A DNA stretch of 64,000 bases from Streptomyces sp. C10-9-1 (GTDB taxonomy: Bacteria; Actinomycetota; Actinomycetes; Streptomycetales; Streptomycetaceae), in the NCBI RefSeq assembly GCF_024497955.1, contig NZ_JANHKP010000011.1, forward strand, positions 203,323-267,322. The letters run 5' to 3'. A model generated the notes under the pieces. That model was not told the origin of the DNA. It did not search any database and saw only the letters and a program-made list of their open reading frames with translations. The number at the start of each line of letters is the position of its first letter. Position 1 is the first letter of the stretch. The translations under genes and the position numbers were made by a program. Positions 7,712 to 17,700 of this stretch are shown in pieces.

Positions 7712-9595
7712 TCAGGAGGCCCCGGCGGGCGGGTGCCCCGGGGTCCGGGGCTCGGGCACGGCCCGGGCGGCGCCCGGGTCCGGCGCGGTGTTCCCCGGGT
7801 CCGCCGTCCGGGGCTGCGGGCGGTGCGCCCCGTCTGCGCTCCCACGCCCGGCCCGGGCCTCGCCCTCCGGCGAGCCGGGGGGCCGGGCGCGGGCCAGGCC
7901 CTCGGCGAAGGCTCCGAAGCGCGCACCGGCGTCCCCCGCCTCCCGGGCACGCGGCGGCGACTGCCCCGGGTCGTGGCGGCCGCGGTCCGCGGCCGCCATG
8001 GTGCGGCCCGGGGGCCGGACCGGGAGCCCGCCCGGGGTGGCCACCCGCCGGTCCGCGGCCGGGGGAGGCGGTCCGGGGACGGCCCGGGAGGTGCCGGCGC
8101 CCGGCGCGGCGGTCGCGCCCGCGGGGAGCGGTGCACGCTCCGCGGGACGGGCCGGTGCGCTGCCCGACCCGGACCCCGCCGCCGTCGGGGCCGAGGGCTC
8201 CGGTGTGAGGACGTCGGTGCCGGGGGCGGGCTCCCCGGTCCCCGCGCCCCCGGGCCGCGAGAGCACCTGCGGGGGGAAGAGCACGACCACTCCGGTGCCG
8301 CCGCGGGAGGAGGGCCGGAAGCTGACGCTCAGCCCGTAGCGGGAGGCGATGCGGCCGACGACGGTCAGACCCAGCCGGGTCCCCTGGAGCCGGGCGAGGT
8401 CGTCGGAGCGCCCGGAGACGGCCTCCTCGGCCCGGCGCATGGCGGCGTCGGCCATCTTCAGACCGCTGTCCTCGATGGTCACCACCAGCCCCGCGGTCCG
8501 CTCCTCCACGTAGACGTGCACCTCGTCGACGGGGGGCGAGAAGTTGGCCGCGTTGTCCATGAGTTCGGCGAGCAGGTGCATCACCCCTTCGGCGGCGAAC
8601 CCGGCCACGCAGGCGGTGCCGGAGGAGTGCAGCCGCACCCGCCGGTAGGCGGCGATCCGCCCGGCGGCCCCGCGGAGCACGCTCTCCAGGGGAAGGGGCC
8701 TGTTCCACGCCCGGCTCGCGCGGCCGCCCATGAGCAGGGCGAGCCGGTCGGTGAGCAGGCCCAGCTGGGAGGTGCTGTGGTCCAGGCGGAGCAGGTCGCC
8801 GAAGACCTCCTCGCCGTGCCGGTCCTGCATCTCCCGCAGATCGGCCAGCATGGACACCACCGCGGCCTGCACCCTGCTCAGCGCTCGGGCACCCGCTTCC
8901 CGGGCCGCGGCTGCGCGTCGCTCGCCCAGGGCCAGTTCGCGCACGGTCGCCTCGGCGAGCACCCTCAGCCGGCCGTCGGGCGGCAGTTCCAGCCGGCCGA
9001 GGACGGTGTCGGCGGAGGAGCCGTCGCGCAGGCGGGCGACGGCGGCGGGCAGGGTCACCGCGGTCAGCCGGTCGACCCCGTCGGCGGCCAGCGCCAGCTG
9101 CCGTACGGCGCGTCCGCCGTCGTCCGCCGCCTGCCGCGTCCGCCGGGCGGCGTCCTCCAGCTCCTGGGCGAGCAGTCGCAGCAGGCGGTGCAACCGGGGG
9201 TCCTGCGGCGGCGGCAGCGAGGCGAGCACCCGGGCCGCCGGCTCCCCGTCGCGCAGCCGCGCGGCGAGGGCGGGCAGGGCGGTGTCGGCCAGCTGTGCGG
9301 ACTCGGCTGCGGCCCGGGCGGCGCGGGCCCGCAGGGTGCGCAGTTCGGCCTCGGAGGCCGCGGCGGCGCGGCGGGCCCGGTTCACGGCACCCGCCCCCGC
9401 GACGACCGCCGCCGCGAGGCAGAGCCAGGCCGCGCACACGGTCGCGGCCGCCCAGGGGCCCGCCGCCCCGGGCGCCGCGGCGACCGCTGCGGCACCGGCG
9501 GCGGCGGCCGCGGCGACGAGGGCGGCCTGGGCGGCCGCGGACACCGGCCGCGGTGCGTGGCTCCTGCGTTGCGGGGGAGTGGCTGGCACTGGCAT
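7712..9595 (-). CDS. Conservon sensor histidine-kinase-like protein (CvnA type)
   Basis: The 627-residue membrane protein has two closely spaced hydrophobic segments near residues 22-70 (Ala-rich). A cytoplasmic coiled-coil region with LDHSTSQLGLLTDRLALL in place of a standard H-box follows, then a GHKL ATPase domain with N-box ELMDNAANFSPP, IEDSGLKM and RLGLTVVGRIASRYG. The 200-residue C-terminus is Pro/Ala/Gly-rich and disordered. CvnA proteins are orphan sensor kinases without a paired response regulator, and they are thought to act through CvnB-CvnD. The short extracytoplasmic loop suggests sensing within or at the membrane. Confidence 0.9.
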   Translation of the reverse strand: MPVPATPPQRRSHAPRPVSAAAQAALVAAAAAAGAAAVAAAPGAAGPWAAATVCAAWLCLAAAVVAGAGAVNRARRAAAASEAELRTLRARAARAAAESAQLADTALPALAARLRDGEPAARVLASLPPPQDPRLHRLLRLLAQELEDAARRTRQAADDGGRAVRQLALAADGVDRLTAVTLPAAVARLRDGSSADTVLGRLELPPDGRLRVLAEATVRELALGERRAAAAREAGARALSRVQAAVVSMLADLREMQDRHGEEVFGDLLRLDHSTSQLGLLTDRLALLMGGRASRAWNRPLPLESVLRGAAGRIAAYRRVRLHSSGTACVAGFAAEGVMHLLAELMDNAANFSPPVDEVHVYVEERTAGLVVTIEDSGLKMADAAMRRAEEAVSGRSDDLARLQGTRLGLTVVGRIASRYGLSVSFRPSSRGGTGVVVLFPPQVLSRPGGAGTGEPAPGTDVLTPEPSAPTAAGSGSGSAPARPAERAPLPAGATAAPGAGTSRAVPGPPPPAADRRVATPGGLPVRPPGRTMAAADRGRHDPGQSPPRAREAGDAGARFGAFAEGLARARPPGSPEGEARAGRGSADGAHRPQPRTADPGNTAPDPGAARAVPEPRTPGHPPAGAS

Positions 9596-9992
9596 TGCGC
9601 GATCCCTCGCTGCTCTCGTGCGGGATGTTCACCTGGAACGGGACGGGCCGCCCGTCGACCCGGGGCGGCCGGTGGCGCGGCGGTCGCCCCGGGAGGCGGC
9701 GGAGGCCGCGGCGTCAGGTCCGCGATCGCGCCCTGCCTGATGGTTGCCGGGAGTGATCGCTCGTGTGCGTGCGGTGCTCATGCTAGCCACGGGGGTGTCC
9801 CGCGCCGGCGGGAGCGCGCGTATGTCCACAGAACGGTGGAAGCCCGTGCGAAGTCGCGCGCGGGGGCGCGTTCCCGTGGTAGACCGCGGGTCGCGGGGCG
9901 CGTGGAGCCGGTCGTGCGCCGGGGGCGCGTGTGGGGTGAACGTCACAGCGCACCAGGGCCTTTGCGTCCGGGAGCCCGACTACCGTGTGCGG
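9596..9992. other. Divergent intergenic region between cvnA and an acyltransferase gene
   Basis: No supported gene. On the minus strand a TAGCAT-type -10 box is readable near 9780-9785, which would serve the conservon operon with a leader of about 180 nt. On the plus strand TACCGT at 9981-9986 is the -10 box of the acyltransferase gene. A short Arg-rich minus frame (9629-9946) looks like a shadow. Confidence 0.4.
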
Positions 9993-10730
9993 GTGCCCAG
10001 GAACCGAAACACGTCCTCCCCGCTCGCCGCGTGGCGGCGGCGTGTCCTCGCGCGTGCCGTCCACCGCGGGTGGCGGTGGGTGCAGGAGGCCGGGTCCGTC
10101 ACCGCGTCCCACCCCGGGCGGCTGCGCTTCCGCCGCATCGGCGAGGGCACCCGCCTGGCGTTCCCGCAGGGGACGGTGTTCGGCGAGCGGTGGATCGAGC
10201 TCGGGGCACACTGCATCATCGCCGAGCAGGTGACCCTGACCGCCGGGATGATGCCCGGACTCGACCTCGGGCCCGACGCGATCCTGACCCTCGGGGACGG
10301 GGTGGTGCTCGGTCGCGGCAGCCATGTCATCGCCGACACCCGGGTGTCCATCGGCTCGGACACCTACTGCGGGCCGTACGTCTACATCACCTCCACCAAC
10401 CACAGCTACGACGACCCCGAGCAGCCGGTGGGCCGCCAGTGGCCGCGCGCCGACCCGGTGGAGATCGGTCCCGGGTGCTGGCTGGGCACGGGGGCGGTGG
10501 TCCTCCCGGGCGCGCGCCTCGGGCGCAACGTGGTGGTCGCGGCCGGGGCCGTGGTGCGCGGCGAGGTGCCCGACCACGCCGTGGTCGCCGGGGCGCCGGC
10601 CCGGGTCGTCCGGCGCTGGGACCCGGAGGCCGGCTGGCAGCCGCCGCTGCGCACGCCCGCCCCGGTGCCCGTCCCCGAGGGCGTCACCCCCGAGCAGCTG
10701 CTGGCGCTCGCCGAGCTGGAGGAGGGCTGA
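9993..10730 (+). CDS. Hexapeptide-repeat acyltransferase
   Basis: The 245-residue product is a left-handed beta-helix O-acyltransferase of the WbbJ/maltose acetyltransferase type. Hexapeptide repeats run from about residue 60 (LELGAHCIIAEQVTLTAG-like segments) to VAAGAVVRGEVPDHAVVAGAPARVVRRWD, and the loop STNHSYDDPEQPV carries the catalytic-type His. It probably acetylates a sugar or surface glycan, but the acceptor is unknown. The start was placed at the GTG at 9993, because a -10-like TACCGT ends 6 nt upstream and the mRNA would be leaderless. GTG at 9987 is an alternative. The 25-residue C-terminal tail is Pro-rich. Confidence 0.8.
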   Translation: MPRNRNTSSPLAAWRRRVLARAVHRGWRWVQEAGSVTASHPGRLRFRRIGEGTRLAFPQGTVFGERWIELGAHCIIAEQVTLTAGMMPGLDLGPDAILTLGDGVVLGRGSHVIADTRVSIGSDTYCGPYVYITSTNHSYDDPEQPVGRQWPRADPVEIGPGCWLGTGAVVLPGARLGRNVVVAAGAVVRGEVPDHAVVAGAPARVVRRWDPEAGWQPPLRTPAPVPVPEGVTPEQLLALAELEEG

Positions 10731-10772
10731 GGCGGCGCCGCCGTGCCCGTCGGCGCGGCGGCCGGCCGGCTC

Positions 10773-11639
10773 TCAGCCCGTGGCGAGCAGGACCGTGCCC
10801 ATCAGCGCCAGACCGGCACCGGCGGCCTGGATCGCCCGCACCCGCTCGCGCAGCAGCACCAGCGCGGCGAGCACCGTGACCACGGGGTAGAGGTTGGCCA
10901 GCACGGCCGCCATGGTGACCGGTCCGAGCTGCGCCGCCGTCGCGTAGGTGCCGTTGGCCGCGACGTCCGCCAGGCCGACGAAGGCCAGGGCCGGCAGTGA
11001 GGCCGCCACCACGGCCAGGCCCCCCTCGGCGGGCAGGGCCCGCCCGCCGCGCCGCACCGAGACCCACAGGGCCGCGCCGCCCACCGCGACATTGGCGACC
11101 CGCTGGACGAAGAGGGCCAGAAAGAGCCCCGTGACGCTGGTGGAGGCCTCCGCGATCAGGGCCATCACGGCGCCGAAGCCGAAGGCGGCGACCAGTGTCA
11201 GCCAGATCGCCTGGCGCTGCACCGGTGCCCCGCGCAGTTCGGGTCCGCCGGCCAGCACCACTCCCGCGACGGCCACGCCGATGCCCGCGAACTGCAGCAG
11301 CCCCGGCCGCTCGCCGAGCAGCAGTCCGACGCCGACGGGGACCGCCACACCCAGGGAGCCGAGGGGGGAGACCACGCCCATGGGGCCGAGTGCGAGGGCC
11401 TTGTAGAAGGAGAGCATCGCCACGGGGCCGACCACCCCGGCCGCCGCGGCGTACCAGAGGCGGGGGCCGGCCTCCGCGAACCCGCCCGTGGCGAGAACCA
11501 CCGCACCGAGGACGACCACGGCGATCGACTGGGAGGCCACCACCACGGTCAGTGCCGGCATGCGACGGGTGAGCAGGCCCCCGCCGAAGTCCGCCAGCCC
11601 CCACAGGAGGCTCGTCGCCAGCGCGAAGAGTGCGGTCAT
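10773..11639 (-). CDS. EamA/DMT-family transporter
   Basis: The 288-residue integral membrane protein has about ten hydrophobic helices in two EamA repeats (TALFALATSLLWGLADFGGG in the first and AIWLTLVAAFGFGAVMALIAEAS in the second) and the typical C-terminal segment LANLYPVVTVLAALVLLRERV. Such proteins export metabolites or amino acids. The gene is divergent from an XRE-cupin regulator across 93 bp that contain repeated TGCA motifs, so it is probably the target of that regulator. The substrate cannot be told from sequence. Confidence 0.88.
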   Translation of the reverse strand: MTALFALATSLLWGLADFGGGLLTRRMPALTVVVASQSIAVVVLGAVVLATGGFAEAGPRLWYAAAAGVVGPVAMLSFYKALALGPMGVVSPLGSLGVAVPVGVGLLLGERPGLLQFAGIGVAVAGVVLAGGPELRGAPVQRQAIWLTLVAAFGFGAVMALIAEASTSVTGLFLALFVQRVANVAVGGAALWVSVRRGGRALPAEGGLAVVAASLPALAFVGLADVAANGTYATAAQLGPVTMAAVLANLYPVVTVLAALVLLRERVRAIQAAGAGLALMGTVLLATG

Positions 11640-11673
11640 CAGGGGCCTCGCAGTACAGTGTGTTGAACGGTGG

Positions 11674-11723
11674 AGTGCACCACACGGTAGTGCAGTCCAT
11701 TGCATCCTGTCATTCACTATATT
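11674..11723. promoter_or_regulatory. Promoter and candidate operator between the EamA gene and its regulator
   Basis: TATATT at 11718-11723 is a near-consensus -10 box, ending 9 nt before the GTG of the XRE gene. TGCA occurs at 11676, 11691 and 11701. The last two form the inverted repeat TGCAGTCCATTGCA, which lies over the -35 position. This is a candidate autoregulatory operator. Confidence 0.5.
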
Positions 11724-11732
11724 GGACGGACC

Positions 11733-12305
11733 GTGTCTGACCTCGACCAGCTCACGCAGTCCCTCGCCCGCAACCTCAAGCACTGGCGGAGCGAACGCGG
11801 CTTCACCCTGGACGCCCTCGCGGCCCGCTCCGGCGTCAGCCGGGGCATGATCATCCAGATCGAGCAGGCGCGCACCAACCCCAGTGTCGGCACCACCGTG
11901 AAGCTCGCCGACGCCCTCGGCGTCAGCATCACCACCCTGCTCGACCACCAGCAGTGCGCCCAGGTGCGCCTCGTCCCCCCGGAGCAGGCCGTGCGGATGT
12001 GGTCCACCTCCACGGGCAGCTCCACCACCCTGCTGGTGGGCAGCGAGCGCGGCGGACCCCTGGAGCTCTGGTCCTGGCGGCTGACGCCCGGCGACGAGAG
12101 CGCCTCCGACCCCCACCCCGACGGCACCACCGAACTGATCCACGTGACCGCCGGGGTGCTCACCCTGATCGCCGACGGCCAGGAGCACACCGTCCCGGCG
12201 GGCACCTCGGCCACCTTCGAGGCCAATGTCGCGCACACCTACCGCAACGACGGGGACGAGACCGTGGAGCTGATGATGGCCGTCTCGGTGCCCCCGGTGC
12301 GCTGA
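11733..12305 (+). CDS. XRE-family regulator with C-terminal cupin domain
   Basis: The 190-residue product has an N-terminal helix-turn-helix (LARNLKHWRSERGFTLDALAARSGVSRGMIIQIEQARTNPSVGT, residues about 10-55) and a C-terminal cupin (DPHPDGTTELIHVTAGVLTLIADGQEHTVPAGTSATFEANVAHTYRND) that would bind the effector. This architecture is common among regulators of small-molecule efflux and catabolism. The GTG at 11733 is preferred because the -10 box TATATT lies only 9 nt upstream, making the transcript nearly leaderless. It probably represses itself and the divergent EamA exporter. Confidence 0.9.
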   Translation: MSDLDQLTQSLARNLKHWRSERGFTLDALAARSGVSRGMIIQIEQARTNPSVGTTVKLADALGVSITTLLDHQQCAQVRLVPPEQAVRMWSTSTGSSTTLLVGSERGGPLELWSWRLTPGDESASDPHPDGTTELIHVTAGVLTLIADGQEHTVPAGTSATFEANVAHTYRNDGDETVELMMAVSVPPVR

Positions 12306-12309
12306 GGCG

Positions 12310-12334
12310 GGGCGCGCCGGGGGCTGGCGCGCCC
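12310..12334. terminator. Hairpin between convergent genes
   Basis: A 9-bp stem (GGGCGCGCC at 12310-12318 pairing with 12326-12334) with a 7-nt loop lies just after the XRE gene stop. Confidence 0.5.
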
Positions 12335-12425
12335 GGCGCCGGGAGCGCGGGGCGCCCGACGCCGGGGAGTCGCCGGGCACGCCCCACCCGACGGGGGCCC
12401 GCCCGGCACGCCCCGCCGGGGCGGT

Positions 12426-12833
12426 TCAGCCCAGGCGGGGGAGTTCGATCGCCGGGCAGCGGTCCATCACCATGTCCAGCCCGGCCGCCCGCGTACGGGC
12501 GTACGCCTCCGCGTCGACCACCCCCAGCTGGAACCAGACGGCCCGGGCGCCCACCGCCACGGCCTCGTCGGCCACGCGGCCCGCGTGCTCCGTGTTCACG
12601 AACACGTCCACCACGTCGACGCCGAAGGGGATGTCCGCGAGCGAGGCGTACCCCTTTTCGCCGTGCACCGTCTCGGCCTTCGGGTGCACCGGCACGATCC
12701 GCTTGCCGTGCTGCTGCAGCGTCCGCGCCACGCCCCACGCCGCGCGCGCCCGGTTGCCGGACAGCCCCACCACCGCCCAGGTGTCGCCCGTGTCGTTCAG
12801 GATCCGGCGGATCGTCTCCTCGTCAGCGTCCAT
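12426..12833 (-). CDS. CoA-binding-domain protein (YccU-like)
   Basis: The 135-residue protein is a single CoA-binding Rossmann domain: TWAVVGLSGNRARAAWGVARTLQQHGKRIVPVHPKAE, then YASLADIPFGVDVVDVFVNTEHAG and AVWFQLGVVDAEAYA. Proteins of this type bind CoA or acyl-CoA and have no known reaction. The ATG at 12833 opens MDADEETIRRILND. It is divergent from the YigZ gene with about 106 nt between. Confidence 0.85.
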   Translation of the reverse strand: MDADEETIRRILNDTGDTWAVVGLSGNRARAAWGVARTLQQHGKRIVPVHPKAETVHGEKGYASLADIPFGVDVVDVFVNTEHAGRVADEAVAVGARAVWFQLGVVDAEAYARTRAAGLDMVMDRCPAIELPRLG

Positions 12834-12939
12834 GCCCGCACAACCCGGCGCGACCCGTCGGGCATTCCCGCGCCGGGTACGCCGTCCGCAGGCCCCTCCC
12901 GGCGCCCGGGCGGCACCGCCGGGCGCATAGGGTGGCGGG

Positions 12940-13566
12940 ATGCAGGACCAGTACCGGACGGTCGCCCGCGAGGGCGTCCACGAGAGCGAGATCAACCGCT
13001 CGCGCTTCCTCTGCGCCCTCGCCCCCGCGGCGACGGAGGAGGAGGCGCAGGCGTTCGTCGCCCGCATCCGCAGGGAGCACCCCGCGGCCACGCACAACTG
13101 CTACGCCTACGTCGTCGGCGCCGACGCCTCCGTGCAGAAGGCGAGCGACGACGGCGAACCCGGCGGAACCGCGGGCGTTCCGATGCTCCAGATGCTCCTG
13201 CGCCGCGAGGTCCGCTACACCGCCGCCGTCGTCACCCGCTACTACGGGGGCGTGAAGCTGGGCGCGGGCGGCCTGATCCGCGCCTACGGAGGCGCGGTCG
13301 GCGAAGCGCTCGACGCCCTCGGCACCGTCACCCGCCGGCGCTTCCGCATCCTCGCGGTCACCGTCGACCACCAGCGCGCGGGCAAGCTGGAGAACGACCT
13401 CCGGGCCACCGGGCGCACCGTCCGCGAGGTCTCCTACGGCCACGCGGTCCGCATCGAGATCGGGCTGCCCGACGCCGAGGTCGGGGCCTTCACCGCCTGG
13501 CTCGCCGACGCCACCGCGGGCACCGCCGCCCTGGAGATCGGCGGCGAGGCCTACGGCGATGCGTGA
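12940..13566 (+). CDS. YigZ/IMPACT-family protein
   Basis: The 208-residue product matches the YigZ family. The N-terminal UPF0029 domain runs ESEINRSRFLCALAPAATEEEAQAFVARIRREHPAATHNCYAYVVG, then KASDDGEPGGTAGVPMLQMLL and VVTRYYGGVKLGAGGLIRAYGGAV, and the C-terminal DUF1949 domain starts about residue 145. Relatives include IMPACT, which affects translation control in eukaryotes; the bacterial role is unclear. The length is normal and the ATG start is unambiguous. It lies 66 nt before sbcD on the same strand, which may be incidental. Confidence 0.92.
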   Translation: MQDQYRTVAREGVHESEINRSRFLCALAPAATEEEAQAFVARIRREHPAATHNCYAYVVGADASVQKASDDGEPGGTAGVPMLQMLLRREVRYTAAVVTRYYGGVKLGAGGLIRAYGGAVGEALDALGTVTRRRFRILAVTVDHQRAGKLENDLRATGRTVREVSYGHAVRIEIGLPDAEVGAFTAWLADATAGTAALEIGGEAYGDA

Positions 13567-13632
13567 CCCGCACCGCACCCCGTCCGCCGCGCCCGCCCCC
13601 GATGTCCGACCCCGCCGATACCCTCACCGATC

Positions 13633-14799
13633 ATGAGACTCCTGCACACCTCGGACTGGCACCTGGGGCGGTCGCTGCACCGGGTGAGCATGCTCGACGC
13701 CCAGGCCGCCTTCCTCGACCACCTCGTGGCCACCGCCCGCGACCGGGAGGTGGACGCGGTGCTCGTCGCCGGGGACGTCTACGACCGCGCGGTGCCCCCG
13801 CTCGCGGCCGTGGAGCTCTTCGACTCCGCGCTCCACCGCCTCGCCGAGGCCGGCGTCCCCACCGTGATGATCTCCGGCAACCACGACTCCGCGCGCCGTC
13901 TCGGCGTCGCCGCCGGACTGATCGAACGGGCCGGGATCCACCTGCGCACCGACCCCGCCGGCTGCGCCGCCCCCGTGCTCCTCGACGACGCCCACGGCCC
14001 CGTCGCCCTCTACGGCCTGCCCTATCTGGAACCCGCCCTCGTCAAGGACGAGTTCGGCACCGACAGGGCCGCACACGAGAGCGTGCTCGCCGCGGCCATG
14101 CGGCGCGTCCGCGAGGACCTCGCCGGCCGTCCCCCCGGCACCCGGTCCGTCGTCCTCGCCCACGCCTTCGTCCAGGGAGGGCAGGAGAGCGAGAGCGAGC
14201 GGGACATCACCGTCGGGGGAGTCGCCGCCGTCCCCGCGGGCGTCTTCCACGGCGTCGACTACGTCGCCCTCGGCCACCTCCACGGCTGCCAGACCCTCAC
14301 CGAGCGGATCCGCTACTCCGGCTCCCCCCTCGCCTACTCGTTCTCCGAGGCCGCCCACCGCAAGTCCCTCTGGCTCGTGGACCTCGGCCCCGGCGGCGAG
14401 CTGTCCGCGGAACGGGTCGACTGCCCCGTCCCCCGCCGCCTCGCCCGGCTCCGCGGCACCCTCGACTCCCTCCTCGCCGACCCCGCCCACGCCCGCCACG
14501 AGGACGCCTTCGTCGAAGCGGTGCTCACCGACCCCGTGCGCCCCGCCGACCCCATGGCCCGCCTGTGCGAGCGCTTCCCCCACACGCTGAGCCTCGCCTT
14601 CGCGCCCGAACGCGCCGGGCAGGACGACACCGCCGGCTACGCCCGGCGGCTCGCCGGCCGCAGCGACCAGCAGATCGCGGAGGACTTCGTGGCCCATGTG
14701 CGCGGCGGCAGCGCCCCCGACGCCGAGGAGCGCGCCGTCCTCCGCGACGCCCTCGACGCCGTCCGCGTCGACGGCCGGGTGCGCGAGGTGGCCGGGTGA
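13633..14799 (+). CDS. sbcD: Exonuclease SbcCD subunit D
   Basis: The 388-residue nuclease subunit of the SbcCD (Mre11-Rad50-like) complex cuts DNA hairpins and processes double-strand ends. The metallophosphoesterase motifs are in order: LHTSDWHLG (residues 4-12), VAGDVYDRA, MISGNHDSARR, LAHAFVQGG and LGHLHGCQ. The C-terminal domain after about residue 270 is the usual capping/SbcC-contact region. Its TGA overlaps the GTG of sbcC (GTGA), indicating coupled translation. Confidence 0.96.
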   Translation: MRLLHTSDWHLGRSLHRVSMLDAQAAFLDHLVATARDREVDAVLVAGDVYDRAVPPLAAVELFDSALHRLAEAGVPTVMISGNHDSARRLGVAAGLIERAGIHLRTDPAGCAAPVLLDDAHGPVALYGLPYLEPALVKDEFGTDRAAHESVLAAAMRRVREDLAGRPPGTRSVVLAHAFVQGGQESESERDITVGGVAAVPAGVFHGVDYVALGHLHGCQTLTERIRYSGSPLAYSFSEAAHRKSLWLVDLGPGGELSAERVDCPVPRRLARLRGTLDSLLADPAHARHEDAFVEAVLTDPVRPADPMARLCERFPHTLSLAFAPERAGQDDTAGYARRLAGRSDQQIAEDFVAHVRGGSAPDAEERAVLRDALDAVRVDGRVREVAG

Positions 14800-17700
14800 G
14801 GCTCCACCGGCTGACCGCGACCGCCTTCGGCCCCTTCGCCACCGCCCAGCACGTCGACTTCGACACCCTCTCCGAGGCCGGGCTGTTCCTCCTGCACGGC
14901 CAGACGGGCGCGGGCAAGACCTCCGTCCTCGACGCCGTGTGCTTCGCCCTCTACGGAGCCGTGCCGGGCGCCCGGCAGAGCCCCGGCGCCTCCCTCCGCA
15001 GCGACCACGCCGACGCCCGCACACCCACCGAGGTCCGGCTCGACCTCACGGTCGGCGGCCGTCGCCTGGAGATCACCCGCAGACCCGCCCAGCCGCGCCC
15101 CAAGGCCCGCGGCACCGGACTCACCACCGAGCGGGCCCAGAGCCTGCTGCGCGAGTACGACGCCGCCACCGCCACGTGGAAGGCGCTCAGCCGCTCGCAC
15201 CAGGAGATCGGCGAGGAGGTCACCCGCCTCGTCGGCATGAGCCGGGAGCAGTTCTGCCAGGTCGTGCTGCTGCCGCAGGGGGACTTCGCGCGCTTCCTGC
15301 GTGCCGACGCCGAGTCCCGGGCCAAGCTCCTCGGACGGCTCTTCGACACCCGCCGCTTCGCCGCCGTGGAGGAGCGCCTCGCGGAACTGCGGCGCGCCGC
15401 CGAGCAGCAGGTGCGCGCGGGCGACGAGCGCCTGCTCGCGCTCGCCCACCGCATGGAGCAGGCCGCCCACGCGCCCCGGGACGGCGAACGCGCCCTGCCG
15501 CGGCTCCGCCCCGGGGACCCCGGACTCGCCGGGGCCGTCCTCGCCTGGGCCGCCCTCGCCCGGGTGGAGGCGCGCGAGGAGCACGACGCCGCGCTCCTGC
15601 GCGCACAGGCCGCGGAGTCGCGGCAGGCCGGCGCCCGCGCCGCCCTCGACGCCGCCCGCGAACGGGCCCGTCTTCAGCGCCGGCACGCCGAGACCGCCGG
15701 CCGCCTGGAGGCCCTGGAGGCCGCCCGCCCCCGCCACGAGGCACGCCTGGCCCGTGTGGACCGCGCCCTGCGGGCCGGGCCCGTGCTGCCCGCGCTCCGC
15801 CTCGGGCAGGACGCGGACCGCGCCCTCGCCGAGGCCCGGGACGGCCACGACCGCGCGCGGGCGGCCCTCCTCCCCGCCGACCGCGCCGCCGCCCCGGGCA
15901 CCGGAGCGGAGCCCGGCCCCGAGGCGCCGGCCGAGCGGGAGCACGCCCTGCGCCGGGAGCTGGGCGCCCTGGAGTCCGCCCGCCGTGCGGAGCGGCGCGC
16001 CGAGGAGATCGTCCGGGAGCGCGCCCTGCTGGAGCGTGAGGCCCTGGCCGACGAGGAGGCGCTGGCGGAGGCGTCCGCCTGGCTCGCGGGCTGGGAGGCC
16101 CTGCGGCGCGGCCACCTCGACCGCATCGCCGCCGCGCAGGAGGCCGCCACCCGCGCCGAGCACCTCGCGGGCCGCCTCGCCCCCGCCCGCGAACGCCGGG
16201 ACGCCGCCCGCGAACGCGACGAACTCACCGCCCGCGCCGAGCAGGCCGCGTCCCGGCTCCACCGGCTGCACGGCGCGGCCAACGAGGCGCGCAGCCACTG
16301 GCTGGACCTCAAGGAGCGCCGGGTCCTCGGCATCGCCGCCGAACTCGCCTCGGCCCTCGCGCCCGGAGCCCCCTGCGCCGTCTGCGGCTCCACCGACCAC
16401 CCCGCCCCCGCGCAGGCGTCCGCCGGCCACGTCGACCGCGCGGCCGAGGACGCGGCGTACGCCGAGAGCCGTCGTGCCGAGGAGCGCCGCGCGGAGGGCG
16501 AGCGCGCACTCGCCGTGCTCGGCGAGGCCCGCGCAGGTGCCGCCGCCCGTGCCCGGGGGGCGGCGCCCGCCGCGCCGGGCGGCTCCCGTGCCGCCTCCGA
16601 CGGGCCTGCCGCCGCCCCCGGGGCGCCGAAGGCGCCGGAGGACGGCGGCGCGCACCTGCGCACCGCCCTCGCCGTCCCCGGCACGGACGACCCCGGCCGG
16701 GCAGGGGTGCCGGGACCCCGGGGGGCGGAGGACGAGCCCTCGGCCGGGGAGCTGGGGCGGGCGGTCGAGGAGCTGGAGCGCGCCCTCGCCGAGGCCCGCC
16801 GCGCGGCCGCCGCGAGCCACCCGGCACGGGCGGCGCTGGAGCGGGCCGAGCGGGAGCACGGCGAACGCAGCGACGCCCGCCACCTGGCCGAGCAGCGGAT
16901 CGCGGCCCGCACCTCCCGCCGCGAGGCCCTCGACCGGGAGCAGGACCTCGTCGACGAGGAGCTTCAGCGGGCCCGCGGCGACGCCGGGACGGTCGCCGAG
17001 CGCGCCGCGCAGCTGGAGCGGCGCCTCGCGCTGCTCGCCGCGGCGGGCGAGGAGGTGCGCACCCTGGCCACCGCCGAACGGCAGCGCGAGGAGGCCGCCG
17101 AGCACCTGGACGCCGCCCTGCGCGAGGCGGGCTTCGCCACGGCGGAGGACGCGCGCGAGGCCGCCCTGGCCCCGCCCGAACTGGAGGAGCTCCGGGCGGC
17201 GGTCGACGCCTGGCGGACGGAGCACGCGGCCGTGGCGGAGCGCATGGCCGAGACCGACACCCGGGCGGCGGCCGGCCTCGCCCCGGCCGACCTCCCGGCC
17301 GCCGAGGCGGCGGCCGGGCGGGCCGAACGCACCCTGCGCGAGGCCGCCGAACGGCTCGCGGCCGCGCGGGAGCGGTCGGCGGCGCTCGACGGGCTCTCCC
17401 GCGAGGCGACCGCGGAGGTCCGCCGACTCGGCCCGGTGCGCGAGCGCTACGACCGGGTCGCCGCCCTGGCCGCGCTCACGGCGGGCACCTCCTCGGACAA
17501 CGAGCGCCGGATGCGCCTGGAGTCCTACGTCCTGGCCGCCCGGCTCGAACAGGTGGCCGCCGCCGCGACGGTGAGGCTCCAGCGGATGTCCTCGGGCCGC
17601 TACACCCTGGTGCACTCGGACGCCCGGGCCGGCGCCCGCCGCGCCGGGCTGGGCCTGCACGTGGTCGACGCCTGGACGGGCCGCGAGCGGGACACGGCCA

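Noticed and set aside
9629..9946. Possible small gene upstream of cvnA
   Set aside because: It has no ribosome-binding site or family similarity, and it spans probable promoter elements of both flanking genes.
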